Assembly: GCA_028554795.2 (NCBI GenBank)
Contig: CM068824.1
Location: 163,488,130-163,552,129, forward strand
Reading direction: 5' to 3'
DNA: 64,000 nucleotides
Source of the DNA: Sinohyriopsis cumingii
Lineage: Eukaryota; Mollusca; Bivalvia; Unionida; Unionidae
Part shown: positions 33,728 to 46,466 of the stretch, in pieces
Numbering within the stretch: position 1 is the stretch's first letter
Layout of the letters: every line of letters begins with the position of its first letter
Notes under the pieces: model-generated
Databases searched by the model: none
The model's input: the letters and a program-made list of their open reading frames with translations, nothing else
What the model was told of the DNA's origin: nothing
Made by a program: the position numbers and the translations under genes

Positions 33728-34411
33728 AGAGAATAAATAAAGTGTTACGTTGCATACAGGTGCACCAAATGTAATGCGGATACTGCGAACACGCTGGAAA
33801 CGACATATTTTAAGAAATTGCGATTGTTGCCTACAACGGACTTCACCGAGCTCGTATTGTACAGGCTAAGGTCACTTCACCGAGCTCGTATTGTACAGAC
33901 TTCACCGAGCTCGTATTGTACAGGCTAAGGTCACTTCACCGAGCTCGTATTGTACAGGCTAAGGTCACTTCACCGAGCTCGTATTGTACAGGCTAAGGTC
34001 ACTTCTGAGTCAAAAAGGTTAGGCGTGCTTTAGCAACACTGTCGCTGAGTTCCCAATCTGCAAAAAAAATGTACTCTGTTGACGAAGCTGTGTTGTTCAG
34101 ACAACGAATAAATATCTGGCAAAGCGTGGCCGACAGTTATAATTCTGCCAGACATTATGTTGATTCTTTTGAGATACTGACAATCGAGTTCAACCCAGGG
34201 TGGAACAAATCAGAGAACAGCCGAAACGAAAAATATAGGATCCTGTGTTCAGAACACATGGGGAATTCGATCTTAACGACAAAAAATTCAGTTTCCCCAT
34301 TGCAGCCGCTCTGTTGTCTCTGTACTCACATAGAGACACAATATTACACTCTTTCTATGATAATTTGGTCTCTAATCCTACCAGTGAAAAACCCAGAATC
34401 TACTTCTTTTA

Positions 34412-34444
<33 letters not shown>

Positions 34445-34755
34445 GTGTCCCATTTATCTTCTATGAAAATTAAGGATTAGCATATCGAGCAGAAAGTGTG
34501 TCATAAAATATTTGACCCAGTTTACAGTTATCAGTAGTCAGAAAACTGGGATTCTTGTACAGGGATCACAAGGAGACTTGCCATTCACCCAGCGCGCTAA
34601 ACCTTTATTTTTCTAGGCAATGAACTTAGTCCTTGCTACTCGCGTATGCTTTAATTGTTTTTGTTTTGGTTACCTTTGAACATTTTGGTATATGTTATTG
34701 TTTTTTATTAATCTATCTCTCAAGGAGACGTAGTTTCCTTTTCCGTAGATTTCGT

Positions 34756-34792
<37 letters not shown>

Positions 34793-34900
34793 CGTCAGGT
34801 GGTTTTGAATCGTAATGTAAATACTTTTCCTTCTCATCGCCTGCATGTTAAATGTTAGTTTCTTTTCTTTTTTGTCCGTTTATTAGGATGATATTGCCTA
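33728..34900 (+). mobile_element. Dispersed repeat copy B with internal tandem expansion
   Basis: Shares its first 390 bp with copy A, and scattered blocks along its length with copy C (38090-39030), such as ctcacatag, gacacaatattacactctttc, tatgataatttggtctc, tgctactcgcgtatgctt and aatgtaaatac. At 33838-34010 a segment around ttcaccgagctcgtattgta then caggctaaggtcac is repeated four to five times. A (ATT)n tract lies at 34411-34443 and a (CT)n tract at 34759-34788. Short coding-like frames such as GEFDLNDKKFSFPIAAALLS and LYSHRDTILHSFYDNLVSN are visible but broken. It may be the 3' region of an upstream Penelope-like copy. Confidence 0.5.
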
Positions 34901-35133
34901 GCTCGACACGGTGGACTTCAGTTAGTACCGTTGCTAATCTTAGTATCAATATACATTATTTGTGTGTTGCTGGTTTGTATTACATGACCGCTTTAACACG
35001 AACTGCGGAGTAATTTTGCGTCTTTCAAATGTTAGATTGGTTGTGTTGATGTCATTTTCATTTACAAAACTCAGTGACACAGCCTGTATTTTATAGGGAA
35101 TGGTTTACCTTCATTGATAATCAGAACTCTTAT

Positions 35134-35322
35134 ACTCTGTCTGCGTGGGTTTGAATCTAGGATTCGGCTAATGTGGGTATGTGAGAAAGCTTGCCAGTAG
35201 CTTCTCGTGGGTCAGTGGTTCTTCCTGGGGTTTTCCCGGGTTCTCCCTCCACAATTAATACTGGCCGCCATGGATAGCCTATCGTGTGCTGAAAAATGGC
35301 GTTAAACCCCACAACAACAACA
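35134..35322 (+). mobile_element. tRNA-derived SINE, family A, copy 2 (5' truncated)
   Basis: Begins inside the head at ctctgtctgcgtgggtttga (box B) and runs through aaagcttgccagtagcttct and gctgaaaaatggcgttaaac to a short (CAA)n tail. The front half of the tRNA-like head is missing. Confidence 0.9.
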
Positions 35323-35559
35323 TACTCAATTTGTTCAGTTTTTCTTTTTTGCATGGTCTCACCTTGTAAGAGTCTTCGATTTTCATATTTGTTTTGCTTA
35401 ATTTCATGTTTATTATTTTATTTTTGGTTGTATATTTGCTCGTGTATTCTCATCTCTTCTTTTCATATGGGCCATAAATCCCTCTTTCTCACGCGTAGAT
35501 CCGTTAAAAGAATACAAAAATTAGGCTGATACTCACTTGAACAACCAGATGCACTACCG

Positions 35560-36660
35560 AACTATTATTAGATCTTGTCTTTGTGTTTAAACGTCAATGT
35601 TTCATCCGTCTAAGTCGTTGGGTTAAACTTCTATGCCTGGAGAAATATCGAAATTCTTCCACAAGATGCAGAATTCTGCAAATTGCACCGTTAAACTTTT
35701 TTAATTCTTAAAATCTAAATCAGTTCATATAGTTAGGGTATTGGAATTAGGCTTTAAAGTCAAAACCAAACGTCTTGGTGAAAATTTTGATCTTTTCATT
35801 TTCACTAACTATATAGAAATATTTGGTGAATGCCGTCTAAAGAACTTCTAGAGAAATTTAATAATAAATTCTCCAGTGGAAAGAAAAAATCCTACTTCAG
35901 ATTATTCCATTTTACACTGATAAGACTAATTAATTGACTACAACATTCCATCAGAGATCATCCACCAGTGCTCGTAGACTATTATTATCGTAAATCTGTA
36001 ATCGTGAGACTTGTCAGACCCTAACGCAAGTCCCCTGTCAAACAGCCGCATGTCTTATCAAGGATCCAAACTCTTCAATGTGACTGAGTTGAAAGAAGAT
36101 TTTTAAAATTTCGCTTGCAGAATGAGACCAAAAGCGAAATTCAATGATCCAGCTCGTGAATCGAACACTGAACATGATAATCAACCTCAAAAGTTTATCT
36201 ACAAAAGTCAATTTGGTCCATCCTTTGCAACATTCATGTTCGGGAGGCTTTCTTGTCAGCAGTGACAAGTGATATCGACTGACACAAAGTCAATCTAATG
36301 AGGACAAAGTGACTCCTCAAGAAATAGTCGTTGAAAGTGTTGATATTTTCATCAAGCCAGTCAACAAGTGGACAAGTGGTGTGGTCATGAGTGCATCAAG
36401 TTACTTCGCTGAGGCTGATAGACAATTATCAGACGGTAAATTTTACATGAAATTTGATAACCACCCCAGCTCAGAACAGGCTATGTTAAAATTCACACAC
36501 TTAGAAATATGCATAATACAGAACACACAGATTACACTATATTGGCCAACCTTCTTCCAGTTGACCACATGCCAGATAAGTTTTATCTGCTTCTCAAAAT
36601 TTTCAAAGCGAGAAAGTAATCATATCCGGCATTAATCATCATGCAGGACAAAATCCAGAT
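35560..36660 (+). mobile_element. Penelope-like element, N-terminal and RT fragment
   Basis: The + strand frames carry a series typical of Penelope-like elements. A KFIYKSQFGPSF-like block lies near 36200. It is followed by VDIFIKPVNKWTSGVVMSAS and SYFAEADRQLSDGKFYMKFD at 36330-36465, matching the IKPADKG-xx-VVM and RQL-x-D-xx-FY blocks, then DKFYLLLKIFKA near 36570-36606, matching FYLLPKIHK. The rest of the RT palm is not recognised, and stops and frame changes separate the blocks, so the copy is dead. Upstream sequence from about 35560 is compatible with the N-terminal part but only weakly. Related blocks B and C lie on both sides, as expected for tandem Penelope copies or their terminal repeats. 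Confidence 0.65.
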
Positions 36661-36726
36661 TTAGTTACCATCATTATGAATCTTTCATAGAAAACATCTT
36701 TCCCACATCCAAGACACTACATAGAC

Positions 36727-37033
36727 TAAGCACGTAAGACCAATCTTCCTGAAAACATTATCTACATTACTAATATATTCACTTAAGACCAACCTTCCTG
36801 AAAACACTATCTACATTACTAATATATTCACTTAAGACCAATCTTCCTGAAAACACTATCTACATTACTAATATATTCACTTAAGACCAACCTTCCTGAA
36901 AAAACTATCTACATTACTAATATATTTACTTAAGACCAACCTTCCTGAAAACACTATCTACATTACTAATATATTCACTTGAGACCAACCTTCGTAGAAA
37001 CACTCTCTACATTACTAATATATTCACTTGAGT
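36727..37033. repeat. 49-bp tandem repeat, about 6 copies
   Basis: The unit is cttaagaccaaccttcctga, aaacactatctacattacta, atatattca (49 bp), with a few substitutions per copy. It directly follows the Penelope-like fragment. Confidence 0.9.
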
Positions 37034-38089
37034 TTTGTTTCACTTTGTGTTCACTTTTTGGCAGCACCATCCAGTACGAAAATTTTAACAATCAAAAAAA
37101 TGCATTTCAAACCACTCCTTTTAATGATTTGTTAATACTGCAATCAACATTGGCATGAGAAAAATCAGTCAATGATTTCACGAGCAGTGTTTACATTGAA
37201 TATACTCAACAACTTTCTGTGTCGTTCACAACGCAACGAGGGGGTGATTTCGTCATTCTACACTTGCGTATGACAAAAAATTGTCTAGCTACGCGCCTAG
37301 CATTCAGCACGAGGAAGATATTGAAGTTTGCATAGACGCATTGGATAATTGCCTCGACCCTTCCTATACAATTGACCATCTGTTAAACTTTAGCGTCATG
37401 TTTTGATGTGTGACAGCTTTGAACTAAACGAGCACTATTATCTTTACAAAATGAGGCAGCATTGATTACTGAATTGACACCGCCGTATAACATTATTTTC
37501 ATTGGGAGGCTAAAACAAAACACCTTAACCAGACATCCCATAGACCCCTCGAAAACGGGATATAACTTAAAACAATTTGTTTTTCCTTTTTTTAATAACA
37601 AAAATTGAAACTAACTTTCATCCTACTATTAAATGTATATCGTGATCATCTGTCAGTTCAAATATTTGCTTAGATACCCAGTCCACACTTTGTGACGGGA
37701 ACATAGCAACCAACCTCACTGCCACGGAATTGATTTTCAATTTACAACACTGCCATCAATATGTTCAACTGTCTTCTTGGATACCCAGTATACACTTCGT
37801 GACGGAAACGTGGCAACCAGCCTTAACTGCAAACGAACTGATTTTCATCGGTATCTGCTGCAAAGCTGTGGCCACCCCAAGCATATTTAATAAACATAAA
37901 AAATAAAAGATAAAAAATCTCCCAGACTCCGCGTTCGTATCAAGCGCATCTGTTCCGATCAAAGGGTTTAGAAAGAATGACGAAAACTCAAGTGGTATCT
38001 CAAAAAAGGGCTACAAGAGGAAAATATTGACAGAGCTGTCGCCAAAAAGCAGGATTCTCTACATAAGTACTTTTTTGAGGTACAGACTA

Positions 38090-39030
38090 GAACCACAAAC
38101 GGACGCACCCCTTTAAGCTTACGTACTCATCGAGGCCCCATAAAGGAACGTCCGAATGGCATATTTTAATAAATTCCAATGATTGCATACCATATACCTA
38201 AAAAATAAAATTCCGAGACAAACACGTCCTTACTACAAATATATGCCTGATAATAGAACGTTCCGGAGGTTAACGACATGAGTAAGAGTTAACATAAGAA
38301 AATAGTTTCGGAAAATAGCCGTGTTATCCTAAAATGCTACTTATCTCCTGACGTACAAATACTGAACTGACCAATATGCTGGCGAAACTGTGACTTTAGA
38401 AATCAGATGAAAAACGTGAATAACCACATTTGCAAAAGATTCGCGACTAAACTTGGAAACCATTACATTTCAGCCAGAAATTTTGTTGAGTCCCTTAAGA
38501 TGTTTTGAACCGAATCGACATGTGATTGGGAATATAATGGATTTTTTTTAGCTAAAAACACACGGTAAATTGACTTTAACAACAAAATCTAGCTTACCCA
38601 TTTGAGTCCCTTTATTCTCACATAGGCACAATATTACATTCATTCTACGATAATTTGATCTCCAAACCAACATCAGTAGTAAAAGAAAACGTGCAATTCT
38701 GTTAATAGACTCATTGCGGTATTGCCTTCTATCCAGAGCGACAGTCATTTGTTTTTCAGTGTGAAACCGAGTCAAGGGCTCTTGTCCATGCTACCCGCAT
38801 ATGCTTAAAAAAAAAAAAAGAAATCTATTTTGCCAAATGACGCAGTTTTGCCTTTTCAATAATTTTCTTCTCATTTTGTCATTCATTTTAATGGCAGCTT
38901 CATAATGTAAATACATTTCTCCCTCATTATTTTTGTGGTAGGTGTATATTTTGTCATTGTAATTGTCCTTTTTCTTGCCAGCTCTGACGAAGATTTTGTT
39001 TTGCGTGAAACGTTGGGTTTTATATGGAGT
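38090..39030 (+). mobile_element. Dispersed repeat copy C, likely end region of the Penelope-like element
   Basis: Diverged from copy B but sharing its order of blocks: catattttaataaattccaa then tgattgcatacc, then ctcacataggcacaatatta, ctacgataatttgatctcca, catgctacccgcatatgctt and cataatgtaaatacatttc. Near the end, ctgacga (38984) is followed 16 bases later by gaaacg (39007). This recalls the hammerhead-ribozyme core found in Penelope-like terminal repeats, but I see no good stem between the two words. Confidence 0.45.
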
Positions 39031-39289
39031 TCCTAGTAATATAGTCTTCGCAAACTGTCTCCACGCGTTACTCTTGCCTTGGGGTGATGCTGTCTTCTAC
39101 GCATGCGACAGTAATTTAAAAAAAGGTCAACCGATGATGGATAAACATGTGTTCTGTTCTGACAGATGACTACTAAAAAAGCGAGTGTTCTGAAGGATTT
39201 AATGCTATGGGTCAAATAATGGGATTTCATGTTCAATCCGCGTACAAAAGTCAGTCGAAATAAATTTATTAATTACTAGAGAGCGGCCG

Positions 39290-39560
39290 ATAGTCCGAAA
39301 GTATTTCTTAGGAAAGATCCATTATGAAATGTCGTCTATTTAAGTTGGTATCCGCTACCAGGAATGTCGGAGATCTGCTAGTTGGTCCAATTACTCCTTC
39401 AGGCCAACCCGGATCGACTGCCTCTGTGTGTCTTTAGGAAAAGCACTTAGCTTCATTTTCTCGGCATGGTATAGCAGGAACGTGTTAAGAGTGGCGCTGA
39501 AACCAGCCGACAAACCATCTATCGACATTATCAACTGGTTATCCGACAGTTATTTTTATC
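39290..39560 (+). mobile_element. Possible decayed tRNA-type SINE
   Basis: The word gtgtgtctttaggaaaagca then cttagcttcattttctcggc resembles the core of the SINE at 4685. It is preceded by text with a loose tRNA-like layout. Divergence is high and no tail is visible. Confidence 0.25.
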
Positions 39561-39666
39561 TCACGGTTAAAGTAAAAACGATTTCGATTGGATAAAAGAG
39601 GTATCTGTATTTGGGTTTAACAGCACGTCAGTACAATACTGGCTATAGAGCGCCAGTTAAAAGTTA

Positions 39667-39668
<2 letters not shown>

Positions 39669-39742
<74 letters not shown>
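39669..39742. repeat. (TA)n microsatellite
   Basis: About 36 ta dinucleotides with one interruption near the end. Confidence 0.95.
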
Positions 39743-39752
<10 letters not shown>

Positions 39753-40794
39753 TTCTTCTTCAAAACACGTAAGCTCGGTAAACGAGACACAGACCAACAT
39801 ACACAAATATTAAATACCTAATCACACACTCTGTGTGTGTGTAAAACTTTACAAAGAAAATGCGATTGGTACTATTTAAGCCAGCAGTTTCAAAGTCATG
39901 AATCATTTGTTGTAACATAACAATTAATTCACATAACACTGGCCTACTTTTGTGACTAGATTTACGAAATGTATTCCAAAGCCATTCCTTCATTATCAAT
40001 ATTTACTTAGTGGTTGATTAATTCTTTTATGCAAAACCTTTGCGACAAATGGTCGGATGAAGAGCAATATTCTTGGTTGGTTGGCTATGATATAAAATGA
40101 ATAATCCTTTTTTTAATTATAGTCATGCGCATGGTGGTCTTTAATGCATTCTACTAGTAATTCCATTCACGACTTTATTTGAGCCACATGTGACCGAATG
40201 CATCAGGGTAAATTGCAATTTTTTATTAAAAAATTTCTGCAATTAGCAGATACAGAGATTTTTAGGTAGAAAAGTTTATCTTCTTGAGTCGCTATGTACA
40301 TTTAATTTGTATTGTTTGTTAATTGTTTTTCCTCCAACATTATTTTATGTTTAATTGTCCAAAATCAAGTTCATGCTGAACCCGACTAAGGACACTGGTG
40401 TTGTTTTTATTTTGTATACAAAATAATAAAAAGTTAATATTTCCATAGGAGTGTGGGTTAAAAATTAGGTTCATTATCAGTAGGATTAAACCTATTTATT
40501 CGGGTCTTGGTCTCGGACATTAGTATTTCTCCAAATACCTAGCCTACCTGATGTTTATCACAACCGTATTACAATTTTAGCAACATATTTTATATTGCAA
40601 AAACTTGGAACGTTCTAGACTGGAAATTTCCATTAAATCATATTATTTCCAGAAAATGCTAATTGTGACGTAAGTCAGGTGGAGGGGCTTATAATCTTGT
40701 AAAGTGGAGAAATTAATCCTGCATTAACATCTAAAGCATAAATCAGGCTTATTGTTGTGCTCATTTAATTGGGGGTGGAATTTATATATTTAAA

Positions 40795-41216
40795 TAATTA
40801 TTCACTGAAAATACAAAGTGTTCTTAAATACTAATCTTGGACAGAAACATTAACTTGGAATTATAGTCAATTCAGGCAAGTGCATCTTGGATTACATTAT
40901 TATAGTTAATTAGAAAACTGTTAGTACATCAACACACTTAAGGCTATTAGCACATTAGTACATTCAAGACTAGAGACACATCAACGCCTTCAACGCTGGA
41001 TTTTATTTCGAATACCAATGGAATTTAATTAGAACTTTATTTATTAAGACTCGTGATAAAACTCTTTGCACTATTCGGGATTAAATTCTCAACACGGTAA
41101 GTTCTTTTAAAATTTTCACTTTATACTATAGTAAAATAATGTTTTTGTTGAATTTGACAAAACTTGTTATTTTTTTTCTCTTTTCTATGACTTTGTTTAA
41201 GACCATATAATCGTAA
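40795..41216 (+). repeat. Dispersed repeat, copy 2
   Basis: Shares its 3' ending (gacaaaacttgttatttttt, pyrimidine run, tttaagacc) with 15225-15612 and 60770-60957. It shares the acacatc, tattag and ttcaagact words of its middle part with 46035-46300. Confidence 0.45.
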
Positions 41217-41545
41217 TAGATTATGGGGGGGGGAATTCTGTATCTTTAAAATTTTTAATTTTATCTTTTAAAGGGCACTATATAGCCATTATTGTTCTGA
41301 CGCATTTTCAAATGAAGGTCTTTATTATGCATTAAAGAATTTTATATATATATATATATATAAAGATTATATGATCATGGTTGGGTATTTATCGATGTGT
41401 AAAGTTTACCTAATCACTCACAAAGTAAATAAAGTCCGAAGTCTGTACTGTTCTATTTCTTTGTTTGTGTTTTTTTTAAACACTATACTTTCGAAACCGC
41501 CCAAGAAGCAATGAACGTTTTAATCCGTATATAAATTTTCAAATT

Positions 41546-41690
41546 AATAAAGCCGTGGATCGTTCATATTTTATAATTAAGCCGTGGACCGTTCATATTT
41601 TATAATTAAGCCGTGGACCGTTCATATTTTATAATTAAGCCGTGGACCGTTCATTTTTTATAATTAAGCCGTTGACCGTTCATAATTAAC
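41546..41690. repeat. 29-bp tandem repeat, about 5 copies
   Basis: The unit ataattaagccgtggaccgt, tcatatttt repeats with few changes. Confidence 0.9.
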
Positions 41691-42812
41691 CCTACGCATT
41701 CTGGTCAGGTTATAACGGACAGGATTGACATAAGCGCTTAAGGATATTAGCTTTTGTGAAATAATGTTAACTGCTCAGCCAGAAATCGCGTGATGATTAC
41801 ATTATTATGTCATCAAGATGCCATCACTTGTGACATCAATTGTTATATTAACTCTGAAAGAAATTGGGCGTAAGACAACGCGATTACCACTTGTTCATTT
41901 TTTTAAATCATGCAAAATAAAATAAAAATGTGTGTTATTTTAATAATTGTAATGACTATACTGTAAAAGAAAATGATGAAGTAAACTGAAAGAATATAAA
42001 ACACGTTTGGAAGCCATTAACGTAGTTTGGCCTATTGTAAAAATGGTTTCCAGGCTTTCCACTTTGATCTTAATAGATGTGACACAGTCAAAAATTCAAT
42101 CCCAAGCACACACTTTGTTAATTTGTATTATTATTTACTTGGCTACTAATTTACAGACAGTAAGTTTCTATTTCGCTGTTGTATGTAATGACCCTTTCTT
42201 GAGAATCGAAATTTAACTCATTGTAGTGCAAGCATATAGATACAAATAATTTAAGTTTCCGTGCTTGTTTGTTTTTTTCGGGGGGGGGGGGCTGCTTCGG
42301 TCCTTCACTATGTACGAAAGAAGGCTGTGAGGGGAGGAATGTATTTCAGTAGGTAAATACCTTATGTCATTGTTGCATCTTTAATAATTCCCAATTACTG
42401 GAAAGCGGTGGAATTATGTATAAAAAATACGAAACAAGGAAAATAGGTTCTTGTCAAGTGAATGATTTGAAATAAAGCGTCCATATGTTGATATTTGCAC
42501 TTGTCTAAACAGCTTTCACTAAATTCATTTTTTGTCGCAAAACTGCTACAAGATGTTGAAGCAGTATCCATGATTGACTGGCGCCTAGCACTCAGAGTAA
42601 ACAATGTAGTAAACATCTGAAACCAAAATGTTTATGGATTGTTTTATTGGCATTTACGTCACTGCCATAAAAAAATTCGACACATTTTGATGTGTACTTA
42701 ACGTTTGTCCATAATATTTCCATTTTTTCTGAATTTCCTGAAGTCAAGTTATTTGCAGTATTTTTCTCTGAATGTGCTACACAGAACTTGCAAAAAACTT
42801 ATCTTAAAAGTT

Positions 42813-43710
42813 CACCCAGTCTGAATCTAGCTCCCTGACTGGCAACTATTAATGCACGTTAACCCAGTCTGAATCTCTCTCTCTCATTAACAAATAATAA
42901 TGCAGGTCAACCAAGTCTGAATCTAGCCACCTGACTGGCAACTAATAATGCAGGTCAACCCAGTCTGAATCTAGCCCCCTGACTGGCAACTAATAATGCA
43001 GGTCAACCCAGTCTGAATCTAGCCACCTGACTGGCAACTAACAATGCAGGTCAACCCAGTCTGAATCTAGCCCCCAGACTGGCAACTAATAATGCAGGTC
43101 AACCCAGTCTGAATCTAGCCCCCTGACTGGCAACTAATAATGCAGGTCAACCCAGTCTGAAACTAGCCCCCTGACTGGCAACTAATAATGCAGGTCAACC
43201 CAGTCTGAATCTAGCCCCCTGACTGGCAACTAATAATGCAGGTCAACCCAGTCTGAATCTAGCCACCTGACTGGCAACTAACAAATGCAGGTCAACCCAG
43301 TCTGAATCTAGCCCCCAGACTGGCAACTAATAATGCAGGTCAACCCAGTCTGAATCTAGCCCCCTGACTGGCAACTAATAATGCAGGTCAACCCAGTCTG
43401 AAACTAGCCCCCAGACTGGCAACTAATAATGCAGGTCAACCCAGTCTGAATCTAGCCCCCTGACTGGCAACTAATAATGCAGGTCAACCCAGTCTGAATC
43501 TAGCCCCCTGACTGGCAACTAATAATGCAGGTCAACCCAGTCTGAATCTAGCCCCTTGACTGGCAACTAATAATGCAGGTCAACCCAGTCTGAATCTAGC
43601 CTCCTGACTGGCAACTAATAATGCAGGTTAACCCAGTCTGAAACTAGCCCCCTGACTGGCAACTAATAACGCTTGCCAACTTCTCTGATCGGCAACTAAC
43701 AATGCTAGTC
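42813..43710. repeat. 48-bp minisatellite, about 18-19 copies
   Basis: The unit aggtcaacccagtctgaatc, tagccccctgactggcaact, aataatgc (48 bp) is highly regular. Recurrent variants (cccctg/cacctg/cccag, gaatc/gaaac) are shared by non-adjacent copies. Edge copies on both sides are more diverged. Confidence 0.95.
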
Positions 43711-44013
43711 AGTTTGGAAATAAATTACGTCGGCATTGTGAAGTACTGTCTTACTCCCTTACTGTCTTATCTCACGGATCTCAGCTCTTGGGGTTCATTA
43801 AGCAGCGTAACTAAATGTATAGTAGCGTATTCATTTATTCCGTTTTAAGCGCATTTTATTGCCATAAATGAATAGAAACGGTTTTGGGCTACCAGTTCTC
43901 ACAACTTAAAATAAGCCCTTCCCGTACAATCACAATGAAATTTACATGGATAGCGGCAGTACATTAATTTGATTTCGTACAATTATAAGGAAAGTACATG
44001 ATTCAGAAAAGAT

Positions 44014-44016
<3 letters not shown>

Positions 44017-44046
<30 letters not shown>
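44017..44046. repeat. (GA)n microsatellite
   Basis: Fifteen ga dinucleotides. Confidence 0.9.
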
Positions 44047-44048
<2 letters not shown>

Positions 44049-45005
44049 GTTTCATACAGTTATCAGTTAATCGCAAATTCATCATAGTGGTAGAAGCTGG
44101 GTATTAGTACATACACAAAAAATGAATTCAGTTCCTAAGAATGAAGAAAATCATGTTACAAATAAAAATTAAATTTAGCTGTAAGTAATTGAGTAGAGAA
44201 ATCAAATTGTGAATACTCCGTAATTACATAAAGCGTGTTTCGTGTCTTTAATATATGTTTAGAGCCAGTCAAATGAAGCATTATTAACGTTGGCTGTAAA
44301 GTCAGACGATCAGGATAAAAATTAGTAGTAGTCGCTGGTACATGGAGATGATTTAGATTCTGTACTTTTTTGAATATATTATTAGCAAGTAAATATGTAA
44401 TGGTATGCATTTTCTATACCACAAGCACTTATTGGACTTTCTCTCAAAATGATTAGAATAGAAATCATTATGTAAATCACTACACTAATTTCTAATTAGA
44501 GGATGCCGAATGGATAATTTCCTGTTTCCATGAAAAAAAATTGGGTCGGCACTTGTGTCATCTTTGTCTCTATTTTACTTCTGAAAATAGAATGGTTATT
44601 TTCACTTTTTAATGAATCTGGAAGTGAGGTCCAAACATGAACAGAATAGTGTAAGAACGAGTTTCGAGTCCTGCATTAATGCAAGTAGAGTTATTCCTAT
44701 TTCTAAGGTCATGCCCGTTTGTCGTACCAACCAGTCGTGGTAGCAGGTCAGCAAGATAAGATAGAGAGACTTCTGTATAAAAGTTTATGAAAGCAACATC
44801 GTTTATAGACCTTATCTCCAATGGTAGACCAACCACCCAGTTTCTTTATGAATCTTATGACACGAGTCAATTTTTGGCCCATTTACAATTCCCCTATGTA
44901 TGCTTAATTTGTATTATTTGTGTAACGTTGGTCACTGTTTTAGGGTAGAGGCCTACTTGACTATTCACATGATTTTTTCAGTAAGCAATATATTACACAG
45001 ATTAT

Positions 45006-45316
45006 AACCGCTCCGGTGGCCTAGTAGTAGTTAAAGCGTCAGCCTCGGATGCGGGAGATCGCGTGTTCGAACCCCAGCCAAGTCATACCAAAGACTTTAA
45101 GAAAGGCACTAACAGCTGCCTCGCTTGGCGCTCAGCATTAAGAGGTTAGTGCTAGGACTGGTCGGCCTGGTGTCAGGATAATGTGAATTGGTGGGACATC
45201 AGGCTACATGTCTGCGACATGATGCCCCAGTGCTAGACATCACTATAAACTGTCACACTGCTGACATCGTAGCAATATGACTGAAAAATTGTTAAAGCTA
45301 CATTAAAAATTTAAAT
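45006..45316 (+). mobile_element. tRNA-derived SINE, family B
   Basis: The head, ccgctccggtggcctagtag then tagttaaagcg, gives a box A-like segment. Box B is gtgttcgaacccc at about 45064. The body includes ctgcctcgcttggcgctcag then cattaagaggtt. It ends with tgactgaaaaattgttaaag and an AT-rich tail at 45316. This family is different from family A. The tail leads straight into simple repeats. Confidence 0.8.
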
Positions 45317-45507
<191 letters not shown>

Positions 45508-45752
45508 GCGGGGCCCCGTGGTCTAAAGCGCTCACCGTTCTGGATCACTGCCATCTCACCTCTGTCTGCGTGGGTTCGAGTCCAAGGCTCTGCTAGCGTG
45601 GTTACGTGGGAAAGCCTGCCAGTAGCTTCTTGTGGGTCGGTGGTTCTTCCCTGGGTTTTCCAGGGTTCTTCCTCCACCAGTTATACTGGCCGCCATTTAT
45701 AACCTATCTTGTGCTGAAAAATGGCGTTAAACCCTAGAACAACAACAACAAC
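45508..45752 (+). mobile_element. tRNA-derived SINE, family A, copy 3
   Basis: The head, gcggggccccgtggtctaaa, lacks a few bases of box A relative to copy 1. The body (gtgggttcgagtcc, aagcctgccagtagcttctt) and end (gctgaaaaatggcgttaaac, then (CAA)n) are as in the other copies. Confidence 0.9.
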
Positions 45753-46034
45753 ATATATACACACAGCTAATACTTATGTATGATTGTATATTATATATTA
45801 TGAAGGTAAACATGTTTACTCATGTTGAGTTCAAGGTCTAGTTTTCTTCAGAAACTATGAATGTTCTGGAAGTAATCTTGTTTATGAATTTTATGGGAAA
45901 ATTAACGTTTGACCTTCATCATGGTTCTATAATTACGTCTTATGTTAATTGATACAAATGTTGTTTTCTTCAGAATTATTCATTCCATAGCTTCACATCA
46001 GTGTTAGCGGAATCGAACTGTATTCAGTTGAGAG

Positions 46035-46300
46035 GATTCGATTTATTTATTTAAATTATTCATTAGAATTACTAAGTGCTCTTTGACTCTATGACTAAAT
46101 AACTATTTTTGGAAATTATTGTGAATTCATTCAAGAACATTTTGAATTATATCATGGTAACACATCGAGACTGTTAGCACATCAAACTATTCCAGACTAT
46201 TGACACATCAGCACATTCAGCATTGAAATTTATTCAGAACACCACTGGAATTCATTTTGGAGTACTCTATAGTGGTACATACGATTCCATCAAAGATATT
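46035..46300 (+). repeat. Dispersed repeat, copy 3 (partial)
   Basis: Shares words such as ttattgtgaattcattcaag, gactgttagcacatcaaact and cattcagcattgaaatttat with copies 1 and 2. It lacks the tttaagacc ending. It lies 170 bp before exon 2. Confidence 0.4.
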
Positions 46301-46466
46301 AGAACTAGTTGAAGTTCGATACACCAACACTTACACATATATACACACACACAAACACTAATATTTATTAGTAAATTTACGTTGCTCGTGGCAAATATAA
46401 TAGATTTATAACCACTCTTATATATTTTTATTTAACAAACTGATTGTTGCTTTATCATTTTTTTAG

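Noticed and set aside
45006-45075. Functional tRNA gene at the SINE B head
   Set aside because: The box A and box B-like words are followed by a SINE body and not by a closed acceptor stem.
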